The translations under genes and the position numbers were made by a program. From NCBI GenBank assembly GCA_934121905.1, contig CAKOVI010000011.1:1-51087 (forward strand): DNA of 51,087 nt, written 5' to 3'. Shown piece after piece: positions 16,818 through 24,987 of this stretch; position 1 is the first letter of the stretch; every line of letters begins with the position of its first letter. The notes under the pieces were generated by a model. The model was given only the letters and a program-made list of their open reading frames with translations. It ran no database searches and was not told where the DNA came from. Origin of the DNA: an uncultured Clostridia bacterium. GTDB lineage: Bacteria > Bacillota > Clostridia > TANB77 > CAG-508.

Positions 16818-16846
16818 TTTTTATACTATTTTTTCTTTTTTGTCAA
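16818..16846 (-). promoter_or_regulatory. Promoter of the RCC1-type prepilin gene
   Basis: TTGACA at 16841-16846; TATAAA 15 bp on or TAAAAA 17 bp on. A palindrome GTGC-A7-GCAC overlaps the start of the -35 region. The same promoter occurs before the other two prepilin genes. Confidence 0.65.
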
Positions 16847-16960
16847 GTGCTTTTTTTGCACCTTTTTTGCACTTTATTGCGTATTTCTCCATTCTTTTTA
16901 CATTTTATATTTTTTCTTTATAAATTATATCTAATTTTCCAATATTTTTTCCATATTTTA

Positions 16961-16999
16961 GGAGACTATCAGCAACTGTTGGTCGCATTTTTAGTCTCC
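16961..16999 (-). repeat. Structured inverted repeat after the variable prepilin gene
   Basis: The arms GGAGACTA and TAGTCTCC enclose an inner CAACAGTTG palindrome. It lies about 40 bp after the stop codon of the gene. No T tract follows, so it is not a typical terminator. Purpose unknown. Confidence 0.45.
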
Positions 17000-17041
17000 A
17001 CATCTATTGATACTCTAAAGAAATGAAGAAAATATCAGGTA

Positions 17042-18442
17042 TTAAGATGGGGCCCCTTGAGGTACATCTTCTTTTGTCCAAATTTCTTCTGTTTTATCTG
17101 CTATTTTTGGTACCTGTGTATTTGTGACATTAGATTTTAGAGAAACTACGGGACGAACCGCCGCACAGCCACCGCTCCCACCGCCATCGGAACCGAACAT
17201 AAGCCAGCAGCCTGCACCGGAAACGCCGACTCCGATGCCCGCCAAGCTCAAGCAGAAATACGCATCGCTTGAATCGCCGCCAACCGAACGAACAGCCAGC
17301 CAGTATGCCTTTCCTGTATTTGGTTCAGCATTTTCAAACAACATTTTGTACACTCTGTCATTTACTGTTACTGATGGTGCATCATCTGCTATTTTACTAT
17401 TTACACTATAATAATACGCTGTTACTTCTCCTGATACTGTTGTTTGCGTTTTACCATTTAACCAACCTTCTGGAGTATATTGGTTTGGATAACTATATTT
17501 TTCTCCCAATACCTTCCAATTCTCGTTTTGTTTATCTCTATCATATTTATCAAGATTTTTTTCCTTTATCATATCTATAGATGTTAAACCTACGGCCTTA
17601 TCTACATCACTTTGTGTTACACTTCTTGCATTTGATATATATCCTGTCTTGTCATTTTCTTTATACATTTTACATATGTTATTTAATATTTCTACTCCAT
17701 TTATATAAGCTTTTGCTCCATACATATATAATCCTGGCACATTTTTTGAATCAACAACATTTGTACTTTTCATTGGGCTTCCTGCTATTAGTTCTATTTC
17801 CCCTGCATCATTTTCTCCTAGTACTCTCCAATTTAGTTGGTTTCCTGCTATATTAAATGTTTGATCTGTTACTCCACTAACCTTTCCACTATCTGTTCCT
17901 GAATCAGATGCAGAAATTGTTATACTTCCTTCTGTTGGATTTGTTAAATTTACATAGTCTCCTACATGTAAATGTTCACTATTTGTACATGTTCCGTCTC
18001 CATTATCACATCCATTTGCTAATGCTTTTTCATACATATATGCTAGTGTTCCTTCTTGTGCTGGTGCTTTTTTACTTAAGCTTCCATCTTTTTCTATTGT
18101 GTAATTATTTGTTTTTCCATGATATACCCATGGTCCTGTTCCTGATAAGTTACTATCGCTTCCCATAGTGTTTCTTATTTCTTTTCTTAATGTTTCATCT
18201 GTTATTTCTAATCCTTTTGCAAAATCTTCTGTTTGAGCTGATGTTATTGCCACTTGTATATTTTCTCTTTCTTGTGCTTCTCCTGTTAAGTTTTTGGCTT
18301 CTGTTGCCCTATTTAGTATTCCATTTTGACCTGTTAACATACTAATGCTTATTCCTGCTAATATTAATAGAACAATAATTGTAACCACAAGTGCTATTAA
18401 TGTTATGCCTTTGTCTTTTCTGAATTTTTTCATTAAATTCAT
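17042..18442 (-). CDS. Prepilin-like variable protein with lectin-like C-terminus (copy A)
   Basis: A 466-residue protein with the same prepilin N-terminus (KG|ITLIALVV, Ala at +5). A DUF6273/FGE-like domain (QLNWRVLGENDAGEIELIAG) covers about residues 150-440. Residues 380-431, from YWLAVRS to AAVRP, are very unlike the paralogue downstream in numbering although the flanking sequence is close to identical in type. On the coding strand this segment is rich in NNC/NNT codons and poor in adenine (about 13 of 156 bases by hand count), the pattern left when a DGR rewrites template AAC/AAT codons. The role is probably surface binding. The start is the ATG behind GGAGGAGG. Confidence 0.8.
   Translation of the reverse strand: MNLMKKFRKDKGITLIALVVTIIVLLILAGISISMLTGQNGILNRATEAKNLTGEAQERENIQVAITSAQTEDFAKGLEITDETLRKEIRNTMGSDSNLSGTGPWVYHGKTNNYTIEKDGSLSKKAPAQEGTLAYMYEKALANGCDNGDGTCTNSEHLHVGDYVNLTNPTEGSITISASDSGTDSGKVSGVTDQTFNIAGNQLNWRVLGENDAGEIELIAGSPMKSTNVVDSKNVPGLYMYGAKAYINGVEILNNICKMYKENDKTGYISNARSVTQSDVDKAVGLTSIDMIKEKNLDKYDRDKQNENWKVLGEKYSYPNQYTPEGWLNGKTQTTVSGEVTAYYYSVNSKIADDAPSVTVNDRVYKMLFENAEPNTGKAYWLAVRSVGGDSSDAYFCLSLAGIGVGVSGAGCWLMFGSDGGGSGGCAAVRPVVSLKSNVTNTQVPKIADKTEEIWTKEDVPQGAPS
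17150..17305 (-). other. Candidate DGR variable region, copy A
   Basis: GC-rich, adenine-depleted segment bounded by AYWLA and VRPVVSL, which are conserved in the paralogue. The composition changes sharply at both ends. No template repeat is visible in the window. Confidence 0.55.
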
Positions 18443-18495
18443 TTCTTCATCCTCCTCCTTTTTCTTCGGTATTTCTGCTTTAAAAGAACGCCAAA

Positions 18496-18543
18496 AAGCA
18501 CACAAAATAAGCCTATTAATTTATAGGTTTATTTTGCGTGCTT
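18496..18543 (-). terminator. Terminator-like hairpin in the leader, copy 2
   Basis: Same 21-base arms and short T tract as copy 1, between the leader peptide and the variable protein gene. Confidence 0.55.
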
Positions 18544-18573
18544 ATTATATTTATAATTTCTTTATTTGCTAAG

Positions 18574-18639
18574 TTATCCGTGTGTGTGTGTGTGTGTGTG
18601 TACTCCTGCAAGGGTTTCAGCGTCTTTTTTCATTTGCAT
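18574..18639 (-). CDS. Leader peptide containing an (AC)n repeat tract, copy 2
   Basis: Identical to copy 1: MQMKKDAETLAGV, HTHTHTH, G, stop, with 11 AC units at 18580-18601. It precedes the hairpin and the copy A variable protein. Translation is inferred from the ribosome site GAGGTATAAA. Confidence 0.55.
   Translation of the reverse strand: MQMKKDAETLAGVHTHTHTHG
18580..18601 (-). repeat. Dinucleotide repeat (AC)11, copy 2
   Basis: Eleven perfect AC units on the minus strand, same as in copy 1. Confidence 0.95.
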
Positions 18640-18671
18640 TTTATACCTCTTTTTATTTTTATTCTATATAT

Positions 18672-18700
18672 TTTTTATACTATTTTTTCTTTTTTGTCAA
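18672..18700 (-). promoter_or_regulatory. Promoter of the copy A variable prepilin gene
   Basis: TTGACA at 18695-18700 with TATAAA/TAAAAA at 15-17 bp, identical to the promoter in copy 1. Confidence 0.65.
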
Positions 18701-18792
18701 GTGCTTTTTTTGCACCTTTTCTGCATATTTTTAGTCTTTTTATATGTGCTAAAATTCTACTCTTGAAAAACAATACTAAATTCTGATCTCCA

Positions 18793-20151
18793 TCAACTAT
18801 TACTCCATGTTTCTTCTGTTTTATCTGTTATTTTTTGGACCTGTGTATTTGTGACATTAGATTTTAAAGAAACTACTGGACGGACTGCCAAACATTTCGA
18901 CACTCCACCGCCATTGGAAGTGAACAAAGTCCAGCCGCCTGCACGTGAAATTCCGTTCTGGGTGTATGCCACACCCAAATCAAAACTTGCAAAAATACTT
19001 CCTCTAACCAAACGAGAAGCCAACCAGTATGCCTTTCCTGTATCAAACTCAGCATTTTCAAATAACATTTTGTACACTCTATCATTTACTGTAACTGATG
19101 GTGCATCATCTTTATCCTTACTGTTTACACTATAATAATACCCTGTCACTTCTACTGATACTGTTGTTCGTGTTTTACCATTTAACCAACTTTCTGGAGT
19201 ATATCGATCCAGAATACTATACGTTTCCCCTAGTACCTTCCACCAGGTATAATTATTTTTATCTTTATAATATTTGTCAAGATCTTTTTCCTTTATTATA
19301 TCTATAGATGTTAAACCTACTGCCTTATCTATATCACTTTGTGTTACACTTCTTGCACTTGATATATATCCTGTCTTGTCGTTTTCTTTATACATTTTAC
19401 ATATATTATTTAATATTTCTACCCCATTTACATATGCCTTTGCTTTATACATATATAATCCAGGCACATTTTTTGATTCAACCACATTTGTACTTTTCAT
19501 AGGGCTTCCGGCTATTAGTTCTATTTCTCCTGCATCATTTTCCCCTAGCACCCTCCAATTTAATTGGTTTTCTGCTATGTCAAATGTTTGGTTTGTTACT
19601 CCATTTACTCCTGCATTATCCATACCTGAATCAGACGCGGAAATTGTTATGCTTCCTTCTGTTGGATTTGTTAAATTTACATAGTCTCCTACATGTAAAT
19701 GTTCACCATTTGTACATGTTCCATCTTCTTTTTCGCAATTATCTATTAGTGCTTTTTCGTACATATACGTAAGTGTTCCTTTTTCTAATATTTTTCCTTT
19801 TTTATTAATTATATAATCGTTTTTCTCTCCGTTATACCACCATGGACCTGTTCCTGATAAATTATTATCACTTCCCATAGTGTTTTTTATTTCTTTTCTT
19901 AATGTTTCATCTGTTATTTCTGATTCTTTTGCAAAATCTTCTGTTTGAGCTGATGTTATTGCCACTTGTATATTTTCTCTTTCTTGTGCTTCTCCTGTTC
20001 TCCTTTTAGCTTCTCCCGCTCTTTTTAGTATTCCATTTTGACCTGTTAACATATTTATACTTATTCCTGCTAATATTAGTAAAACTATTATTGTTACCAC
20101 TAGTGCTATTAATGTTATACCTTTGTTTTTTCTAAATTTTTTCATTTGCAT
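18793..20151 (-). CDS. Prepilin-like variable protein with lectin-like C-terminus (copy B)
   Basis: A 452-residue paralogue of copy A, very similar from the prepilin signal (KG|ITLIALVV) through residue 374. Residues 375-425 (YWLASRLV to LAVRP) differ strongly from copy A, while the flanks AYWLA and VRPVVSLKSNVTNTQV are kept. Adenine is again scarce there (about 29 of 153), less so than in copy A. Third-position differences between the two copies mean that they are not simple products of one template. The gene starts directly at MQMKKFRKNKG behind AGAGGTATAAA: it lacks the leader peptide, repeat tract and hairpin of the other two genes. Confidence 0.8.
   Translation of the reverse strand: MQMKKFRKNKGITLIALVVTIIVLLILAGISINMLTGQNGILKRAGEAKRRTGEAQERENIQVAITSAQTEDFAKESEITDETLRKEIKNTMGSDNNLSGTGPWWYNGEKNDYIINKKGKILEKGTLTYMYEKALIDNCEKEDGTCTNGEHLHVGDYVNLTNPTEGSITISASDSGMDNAGVNGVTNQTFDIAENQLNWRVLGENDAGEIELIAGSPMKSTNVVESKNVPGLYMYKAKAYVNGVEILNNICKMYKENDKTGYISSARSVTQSDIDKAVGLTSIDIIKEKDLDKYYKDKNNYTWWKVLGETYSILDRYTPESWLNGKTRTTVSVEVTGYYYSVNSKDKDDAPSVTVNDRVYKMLFENAEFDTGKAYWLASRLVRGSIFASFDLGVAYTQNGISRAGGWTLFTSNGGGVSKCLAVRPVVSLKSNVTNTQVQKITDKTEETWSNS
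18877..19029 (-). other. Candidate DGR variable region, copy B
   Basis: Hypervariable-looking segment between conserved AYWLA and VRPVVSL, one codon shorter than in copy A. Confidence 0.5.
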
Positions 20152-20184
20152 TTTATACCTCTTCTATTTTTATTCTATATTTCT

Positions 20185-20213
20185 TTTTTATACTATTTTT
20201 TCTTTTTTGTCAA
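20185..20213 (-). promoter_or_regulatory. Promoter of the copy B variable prepilin gene
   Basis: TTGACA at 20208-20213 followed by AAAAAAGAAAAAATAG and TATAAA, the same promoter as in the two leader modules. Transcripts start close to the gene with no attenuator between. Confidence 0.65.
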
Positions 20214-20293
20214 GTGCTTTTTTCGCACCTTTTTTGAGTGTTAATAGTTCTATTTTAGATACATAAAAATTATTATTTCGTGATATATTAATA

Positions 20294-20324
20294 AAACAGT
20301 CTAAGGAAAAACCTTAAACTGTTT
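20294..20324 (-). terminator. Terminator of the divIVA transcript
   Basis: AAACAGTTTAAGG and CCTTAGACTGTTT form a strong stem with a five-T loop and a trailing TTTT. The stem overlaps the divIVA stop codon. Confidence 0.75.
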
Positions 20325-20778
20325 CGTCTCCATTTTTATTAATTTCTTTTATTAATTCAAGTTGTGAAATCAAAAGTGATTCCATCTTGGCCTTATATAT
20401 ATCAAATTGTTTTTGGACATCTTCTAATTCTTTTTTCTTAATTAGAATTTGATTTTGAATAAAGTCCACCTCTTTTTGAGATGAAGATTTTGCATCATTT
20501 ACAATTTGATCTGCTTTTTGTTTTGCAATGTTTTTTACTTCTTCAGCTGTAGATTGAGCCATTAATAATGTGTTTTGAAGAGTTCCTTCAATACTTTTAT
20601 AATGTTCAAGACTCGCATTTAATTCTTCTACTTTTTTAGATGTCTCATTTACTTCTTTTTGTTTTCTCGCAAATTCAACTCCAATTTCATCTAAAAAATC
20701 GTCTACTTCCTCAACATTGTACCCATTCATTATCTGTTTTGAAAATTTTTTATTTTCTATGTCTAGTGGTGTAAGCAT
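20314..20778 (-). CDS. divIVA: DivIVA-family cell division/polarity protein
   Basis: A 154-residue protein. The N-terminus LTPLDIENKKFSKQIMNGYNVEEVDDFLDEI is the DivIVA membrane-binding domain; the rest is coiled coil. DivIVA senses curved membrane and marks poles and septa. It follows sepF with 15 bp between, as in the Firmicutes ylm division cluster. Confidence 0.93.
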   Translation of the reverse strand: MLTPLDIENKKFSKQIMNGYNVEEVDDFLDEIGVEFARKQKEVNETSKKVEELNASLEHYKSIEGTLQNTLLMAQSTAEEVKNIAKQKADQIVNDAKSSSQKEVDFIQNQILIKKKELEDVQKQFDIYKAKMESLLISQLELIKEINKNGDETV

Positions 20779-20793
20779 AGTTTAGCCTCCTTT

Positions 20794-21264
20794 TTAGTTG
20801 ATATTATTTTTGTTTAGCCAAGAAACTGACAATTTGTTTTTTATTTCTTCTCTTGCCATTTCATTTGTTATTTCATAATTTATAGGTGCTATTAAAAATA
20901 TAGAATTAGATACTTTCTGGATATGTGCATCTAAAGCATATACTCCTCCACTTATAAAGTCAACTATTCTTCTTGCAACATCTTTATTTACATATTCTAA
21001 ATTTACTATTACAGATTTCTTTTCTTTTAAAAATCCACATATTTCTTCAGATTGTTCAAAACTTGTAGGTTGTGAAATCACCATTCTTATTGATTGGTTT
21101 TGTGGCATTGATACAACTTTGCTATTCTTTTTTATAAAACCTTTCTTTTCTTCTTCTGGTTCTTCATCATAGTCGTATTCATATACATCATCATTTTCTT
21201 CTTCTTCCTCAGCTTGATCCATTCCAAATAAATTCCAAACTTTGCTCATTATTGCACTTGACAT
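20794..21264 (-). CDS. sepF: Cell division protein SepF
   Basis: A 156-residue protein: short N-terminal amphipathic helix (MSKVWNLFGM) that binds the membrane, an acidic linker, and a C-terminal SepF fold (VVSMPQNQSIRMVISQPTSFEQSEEI, VNLEYVNKDVARRIVDFISGGVYALDA, IFLIAPINYEI). SepF anchors and aligns FtsZ filaments. Located directly before divIVA. Confidence 0.95.
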   Translation of the reverse strand: MSSAIMSKVWNLFGMDQAEEEEENDDVYEYDYDEEPEEEKKGFIKKNSKVVSMPQNQSIRMVISQPTSFEQSEEICGFLKEKKSVIVNLEYVNKDVARRIVDFISGGVYALDAHIQKVSNSIFLIAPINYEITNEMAREEIKNKLSVSWLNKNNIN

Positions 21265-21399
21265 TTTCTTTCCTCCTAAAACGTTTTTCGTTTTTGTTTA
21301 TCCAATATGAAACTAGTATCTTACATTTTTTTGAAAAAGTCAATAGTTTCCAGCAAATGTAATATTAATTTAATATTTTTGTAACATAACTGTAATATT

Positions 21400-22657
21400 T
21401 TATTTTTGTTCTGGATAAACTAGTATATTATCATATTGAGAAATTTTAACGTAATCCTTAGTCTCTATTCCAAGTTGCTGTAGCTCTTCGTCTTTATATG
21501 TACTTATTATTGCATATTTATCATTTTTCTTTAAAACTTTAACAATGGCTTTTTGTTCTTGTCCTGCTTTCTTTCTAACTACATATTTTAGACCTTTTTC
21601 GTTTTCTAGTATTGCAGTATTTGGAACTTTTAATCCAGAAACACTCCACCAAGTAATGTTAAAAGAAATTTTTCTATATTGTGTCAATTCATCTGTTAAG
21701 GTTTTTAAATCAAATACTATCAAAACTTTATCATCATTTTGTTTTGCTACATATTTAACTTCTGCATTTATTTCATTTCCACTAGATAGTGTTATTGTTG
21801 CATATTGTCCTATTTCAATATTTTTAGCTGCCTCACTATCTAAAACCGTTGCTAATGAACAATCAAAATTATTTATTACTTTTCCGTGATTCTTGTGAAG
21901 TTGATATTATTTTTCCTGTTTTCAACCCTAAATTTTCTAACTTTTCTTCTGTCAAATTGCTTAAATCATCTGTTGATAAAACATCTTCTAATCCATCTAC
22001 TCTATATGATATAACTCCTGAAACTGGTGCTGTTATATATTCTGAATCTGATATAAGTTTTTGCTCATATTCTTCTTTTTGCTTTGTAAGTTCTTGTATA
22101 TATGTTCCGCTTTGACTTAGTGTACCTGCTATTTTTGCTTTTTTACTGGTTATTTCTTCTATTTCTTTTTTATATTCTGCTATTGTATGTAAATCTGTTA
22201 AACTACTTAGGTCTTTTGTCTTTTCGTCTATTTGCTTTTCTAAGTTTTTTATATCAGTTGGAAGCATCGTTGGTAATTTTGATTGTTTAGAAAGAGCATC
22301 TTGTAGTTTTAGGTTTACTTCTTCTATTTTTGCTTTTATTTCATCTTCTTGTCCACTATTATATCTGAAAACAGTTTGCCCTTTTGCTGCTCTTTCTCCT
22401 TCTGATACAACAACAGTTAATCCATTTTTATAGTTATTTCCTTTTAATACCTGTTCGTCTCTTATTATGTACCCTGTTGCAGATTCTTCTAATGTTAATA
22501 CTCCGCTATTTATCGTTATTGTATCATTTGGTTTTCTTACTAATAAAAAAATGGAATAAAAAATATATACCATTATAATTGCAAATATTAAGTATATTAA
22601 TTGCTTTTTTTCAAACTTTTTATTTTTTAAATCTTCAAAATTTATTATTTTACTCAA
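21400..22657 (-). pseudogene. HlyD-type membrane adaptor protein, split by a +1 frameshift
   Basis: The N-terminal part starts at a TTG with GGAGG upstream and overlaps the miaA stop. It has a membrane helix (about residues 19-40), a barrel strand region (ATGYIIRDEQVLKGNN), a coiled coil and a return segment (ITAPVSGVISYRVDG). After SQESRK it runs into a stop at 21869. In another frame, VINNFDCSLATVLDSEAAKNI continues the same domain and joins the 107-residue tail. One extra A in a run of four (21880-21883) explains the break. The gene may be truly broken or the run may be a sequencing error. HlyD-like proteins of this type occur in clostridial division clusters; the function is unknown. Confidence 0.75.
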
Positions 22658-23574
22658 TTCATTACCTCCAAAATAATTTTTATATTATTTTGTGTTTCAT
22701 CTAGACCATTAAGCCATTTTATGTTTTCAATTCTTTTGAACCATGTTATTTGCCTTTTGGCATATCTTCTAGTTTCTTGTTTTATCTTTTCAATTGCTTC
22801 TTCTTTTGTTAATTCATTGTTTAAATATTCTACTATTTCTTTATAACCAATAGCCTGCATTGCTGTCGGAAATTCTGGGTATTTTTTTATTAATTTTTTT
22901 ACTTCTTCTATTAGTCCTTGTTCTATCATTATGTCTACTCTTTTGTTTATTCTTTCATATAGTATTGGTCTTTCTATATTTATAGCAAAAACTTTGTAAT
23001 CGTATTTTACTTCATTTTTTCTTGATTCTTTTTCTTGCTCTGTTTTATTTTTGCCTGTAGCTTTATATATTTCTAGAATTCTTATTATTCTTTTTTTATC
23101 ATTAGAACTTATTTTTTCCATTGCTTTTTCGTCTATTTTTTTTGCTTTTTCATATAGTTTTTCTAAACCTTCTGGGGTATTTGCAATGTTCATTAATTCT
23201 TCTCTATATTTCTCATCTAATTTGATATCATTATATTCAATTCCATATATAAGACTATTAGCATAGAGTCCTGTTCCACCAACTACTATTGGTGTTTTTC
23301 CTTTTTGCAAAATTTCTTCTATTGCCGCTTCTGCTTCTTGTTTATATCTTGCTACACTAAATCTCTCTGTTGGTAAAACTTCATCAACTATATAATGTTT
23401 TATTCCTTGCATTTCTTCTTCGGTTGGCTTTGCAGAACCTATGTCCATGTCTTTATATATTTGCATAGAATCACATGATACTATTTCGCCGTTTATTTTT
23501 TTTGCAAGTTCTATTGATAATGATGTTTTTCCTGAGGCTGTTGGCCCTACTATTACTATTACTTTTGGTTTCAT
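22654..23574 (-). CDS. miaA: tRNA dimethylallyltransferase
   Basis: Adds a dimethylallyl group to A37 of tRNAs reading UNN codons. The start MKPKVIVIVGPTASGKTSLS carries the P-loop (ribosome site GGAG 4 bp before). Other family motifs: SCDSMQIYKDMDIGSAKP, GGTGLYANSLIYG, and AIGYKEIVEYL near the C-terminus (QETRRYAKRQITWFKR). 306 residues, normal length. The stop overlaps the TTG of the HlyD gene, and the start overlaps the hepT stop by 4 bp. Confidence 0.96.
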   Translation of the reverse strand: MKPKVIVIVGPTASGKTSLSIELAKKINGEIVSCDSMQIYKDMDIGSAKPTEEEMQGIKHYIVDEVLPTERFSVARYKQEAEAAIEEILQKGKTPIVVGGTGLYANSLIYGIEYNDIKLDEKYREELMNIANTPEGLEKLYEKAKKIDEKAMEKISSNDKKRIIRILEIYKATGKNKTEQEKESRKNEVKYDYKVFAINIERPILYERINKRVDIMIEQGLIEEVKKLIKKYPEFPTAMQAIGYKEIVEYLNNELTKEEAIEKIKQETRRYAKRQITWFKRIENIKWLNGLDETQNNIKIILEVMN

Positions 23575-24029
23575 ATTTCTCCTTCTTTTAAGAAACTTAA
23601 CATTGTATTCTTGGTTTCTTCCCAAACACTATTTATATTATCTACTAAAGGTTTCATCTTTTCCCAATTTAATTGAAATGAATACGCATGTCTATAAAAA
23701 TGTCGAAAAGTTGCATATTCTCTTAATTTTAAATATAAATCTTCGCTAATAACTTCATGCCTAAAACCATTTTCACTTGCCATTTGATGTAATAATTCCT
23801 GATGTGATTTATTGCCACTTGGCACATTATTATCAATATTTTTGGCTATTATTTCAAAAATATTTTCCAATCCATTATAAAAAGAATGTAATACACTTCC
23901 CAATATTGTCATATCAAATAAATCTGGTTCTTCAACCTTAATCTTTTCAAATATAAGCTCATATTCTGAAAATAATCTATCAATATCATTTAATTTGAAA
24001 TTTACCTGCTCTTTTATTATTTTATCCAA
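23571..24029 (-). CDS. hepT: HepT-like toxin (RNase/AMPylated HEPN) of a HepT/MntA pair
   Basis: A 152-residue helical protein. The catalytic motif RX4HXY is present as R109-HFYR-H114-A-Y116, diagnostic of the HepT HEPN family. In known pairs MntA adenylylates the tyrosine of this motif and neutralises the toxin. The gene overlaps mntA by 8 bp and miaA by 4 bp, placing the toxin in the same transcript as a housekeeping enzyme. Confidence 0.8.
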   Translation of the reverse strand: MDKIIKEQVNFKLNDIDRLFSEYELIFEKIKVEEPDLFDMTILGSVLHSFYNGLENIFEIIAKNIDNNVPSGNKSHQELLHQMASENGFRHEVISEDLYLKLREYATFRHFYRHAYSFQLNWEKMKPLVDNINSVWEETKNTMLSFLKEGEI

Positions 24030-24327
24030 TTTTCAATAAACCTCCAACTTTCAATAACATTTGTGAAAATCTATTTTCCTTATCATCCAAATCTATTAAG
24101 TCAAACTCATTCTCCAACTCAAACATCAATATACTCGCAACTTTATAAAACTTGTCAGCTTCAATTCCTCTTACCGCAATATCAATATCTGAATTTATAT
24201 TAAATTTTCCATTAGCAATCGAACCAAAAATAAATACCTCTTTAGCTCCATTTTCTTTTAAAATTTCTATTGCCTTTTTTATATCATCTTGATAAGAATT
24301 TGGTAATTTTTTTATTTTTTCTTCCAT
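24022..24327 (-). CDS. mntA: MntA-like minimal nucleotidyltransferase antitoxin
   Basis: A 101-residue protein with the nucleotidyltransferase motif GSX10DXD: G35-S36 and D47-I-D49 in SIANGKFNINSDIDIAV. The fold is the minimal NTase; the usual third acidic residue may be D62/D119-type and is not certain here (FDLIDLDD). The start has AGGAGG. It overlaps hepT. Confidence 0.8.
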   Translation of the reverse strand: MEEKIKKLPNSYQDDIKKAIEILKENGAKEVFIFGSIANGKFNINSDIDIAVRGIEADKFYKVASILMFELENEFDLIDLDDKENRFSQMLLKVGGLLKIG

Positions 24328-24344
24328 GCTTAAAAACCTCCTCT

Positions 24345-24776
24345 TTATTTACTATTTAACATTTGAATTATTCCATTTTGAAAATCCTTCATATAACTTA
24401 TCTCTACAATTGTTGCTATCACCAACACGATTCCTAATATTATTATTTTTTTCTTTAATTTTGAATTCTCTTCTGTTTTCAATTTTATCTGCATCTTTAA
24501 AGATGCAATATGTGGCAAACTTAAATAACCATTAATTGGTGTAAACAATAACACCACCATTTTTCTAACTTGATTTACCATTTCAACTTTAGGATACGTT
24601 ATACTTATTTTCGATATTGTAAAATAAATTAATGTTATAACTGCAACGATTACTATTCCAATTACTATAAAAACTACTCTTTTTGATGTTTCTTCAAAAT
24701 CCTTTGTATTATTCCATGTCCAAAATATCAAAACTGCAAATAATACTGCTATTATAAAATATATTAATATGTTCAT
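24345..24776 (-). CDS. Membrane protein of unknown function
   Basis: A 143-residue protein with about three hydrophobic segments (residues 2-20, 33-55 and 112-130) and a charged linker LKTEENSKLKKK. The start is an ATG with AGGAG. It leads an apparent operon with mntA, hepT, miaA and the HlyD gene. No family recognised. Confidence 0.65.
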   Translation of the reverse strand: MNILIYFIIAVLFAVLIFWTWNNTKDFEETSKRVVFIVIGIVIVAVITLIYFTISKISITYPKVEMVNQVRKMVVLLFTPINGYLSLPHIASLKMQIKLKTEENSKLKKKIIILGIVLVIATIVEISYMKDFQNGIIQMLNSK

Positions 24777-24987
24777 TTTTTCTCCTATTTCAATCAAAAA
24801 TTCTTACAAAAGTAGTATACCATATAATCTCAAAAAGTAAAACAATTTTTTTCTAAAAACAGCAAAAAAGAGTAAATCATATTTTTTTATATCTCTTCTC
24901 ATGCAAAAATCATCCAACTCTAGGATAGCAGTATTTAAATTATTCTTATTGACTTTATCTTTAAACCTATTTTATTAAAAAGAGATT
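24777..24987. other. Intergenic stretch upstream of the unknown membrane gene
   Basis: No gene seen. It has an AT-rich run and ends at the terminator of the next gene. Promoter of the mntA/hepT/miaA unit should lie here; I see no confident -35/-10 pair. Confidence 0.3.

Larger units (their letters stand above)
16491..16866 (-). repeat. 376-bp 5' module, copy 1
   Basis: Reading by eye it appears identical to 18345-18720. It spans a promoter, a leader peptide, a hairpin, the ribosome site and the first 30-odd codons of the prepilin gene. Outside these limits the two loci differ. An exact repeat of this length between paralogous genes implies recent duplication or ongoing gene conversion. Confidence 0.85.
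18345..18720 (-). repeat. 376-bp 5' module, copy 2
   Basis: Counterpart of 16491-16866 at a constant offset of 1854 bp, apparently without differences. It includes the first codons of the copy A variable protein and its leader and promoter. Confidence 0.85.
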
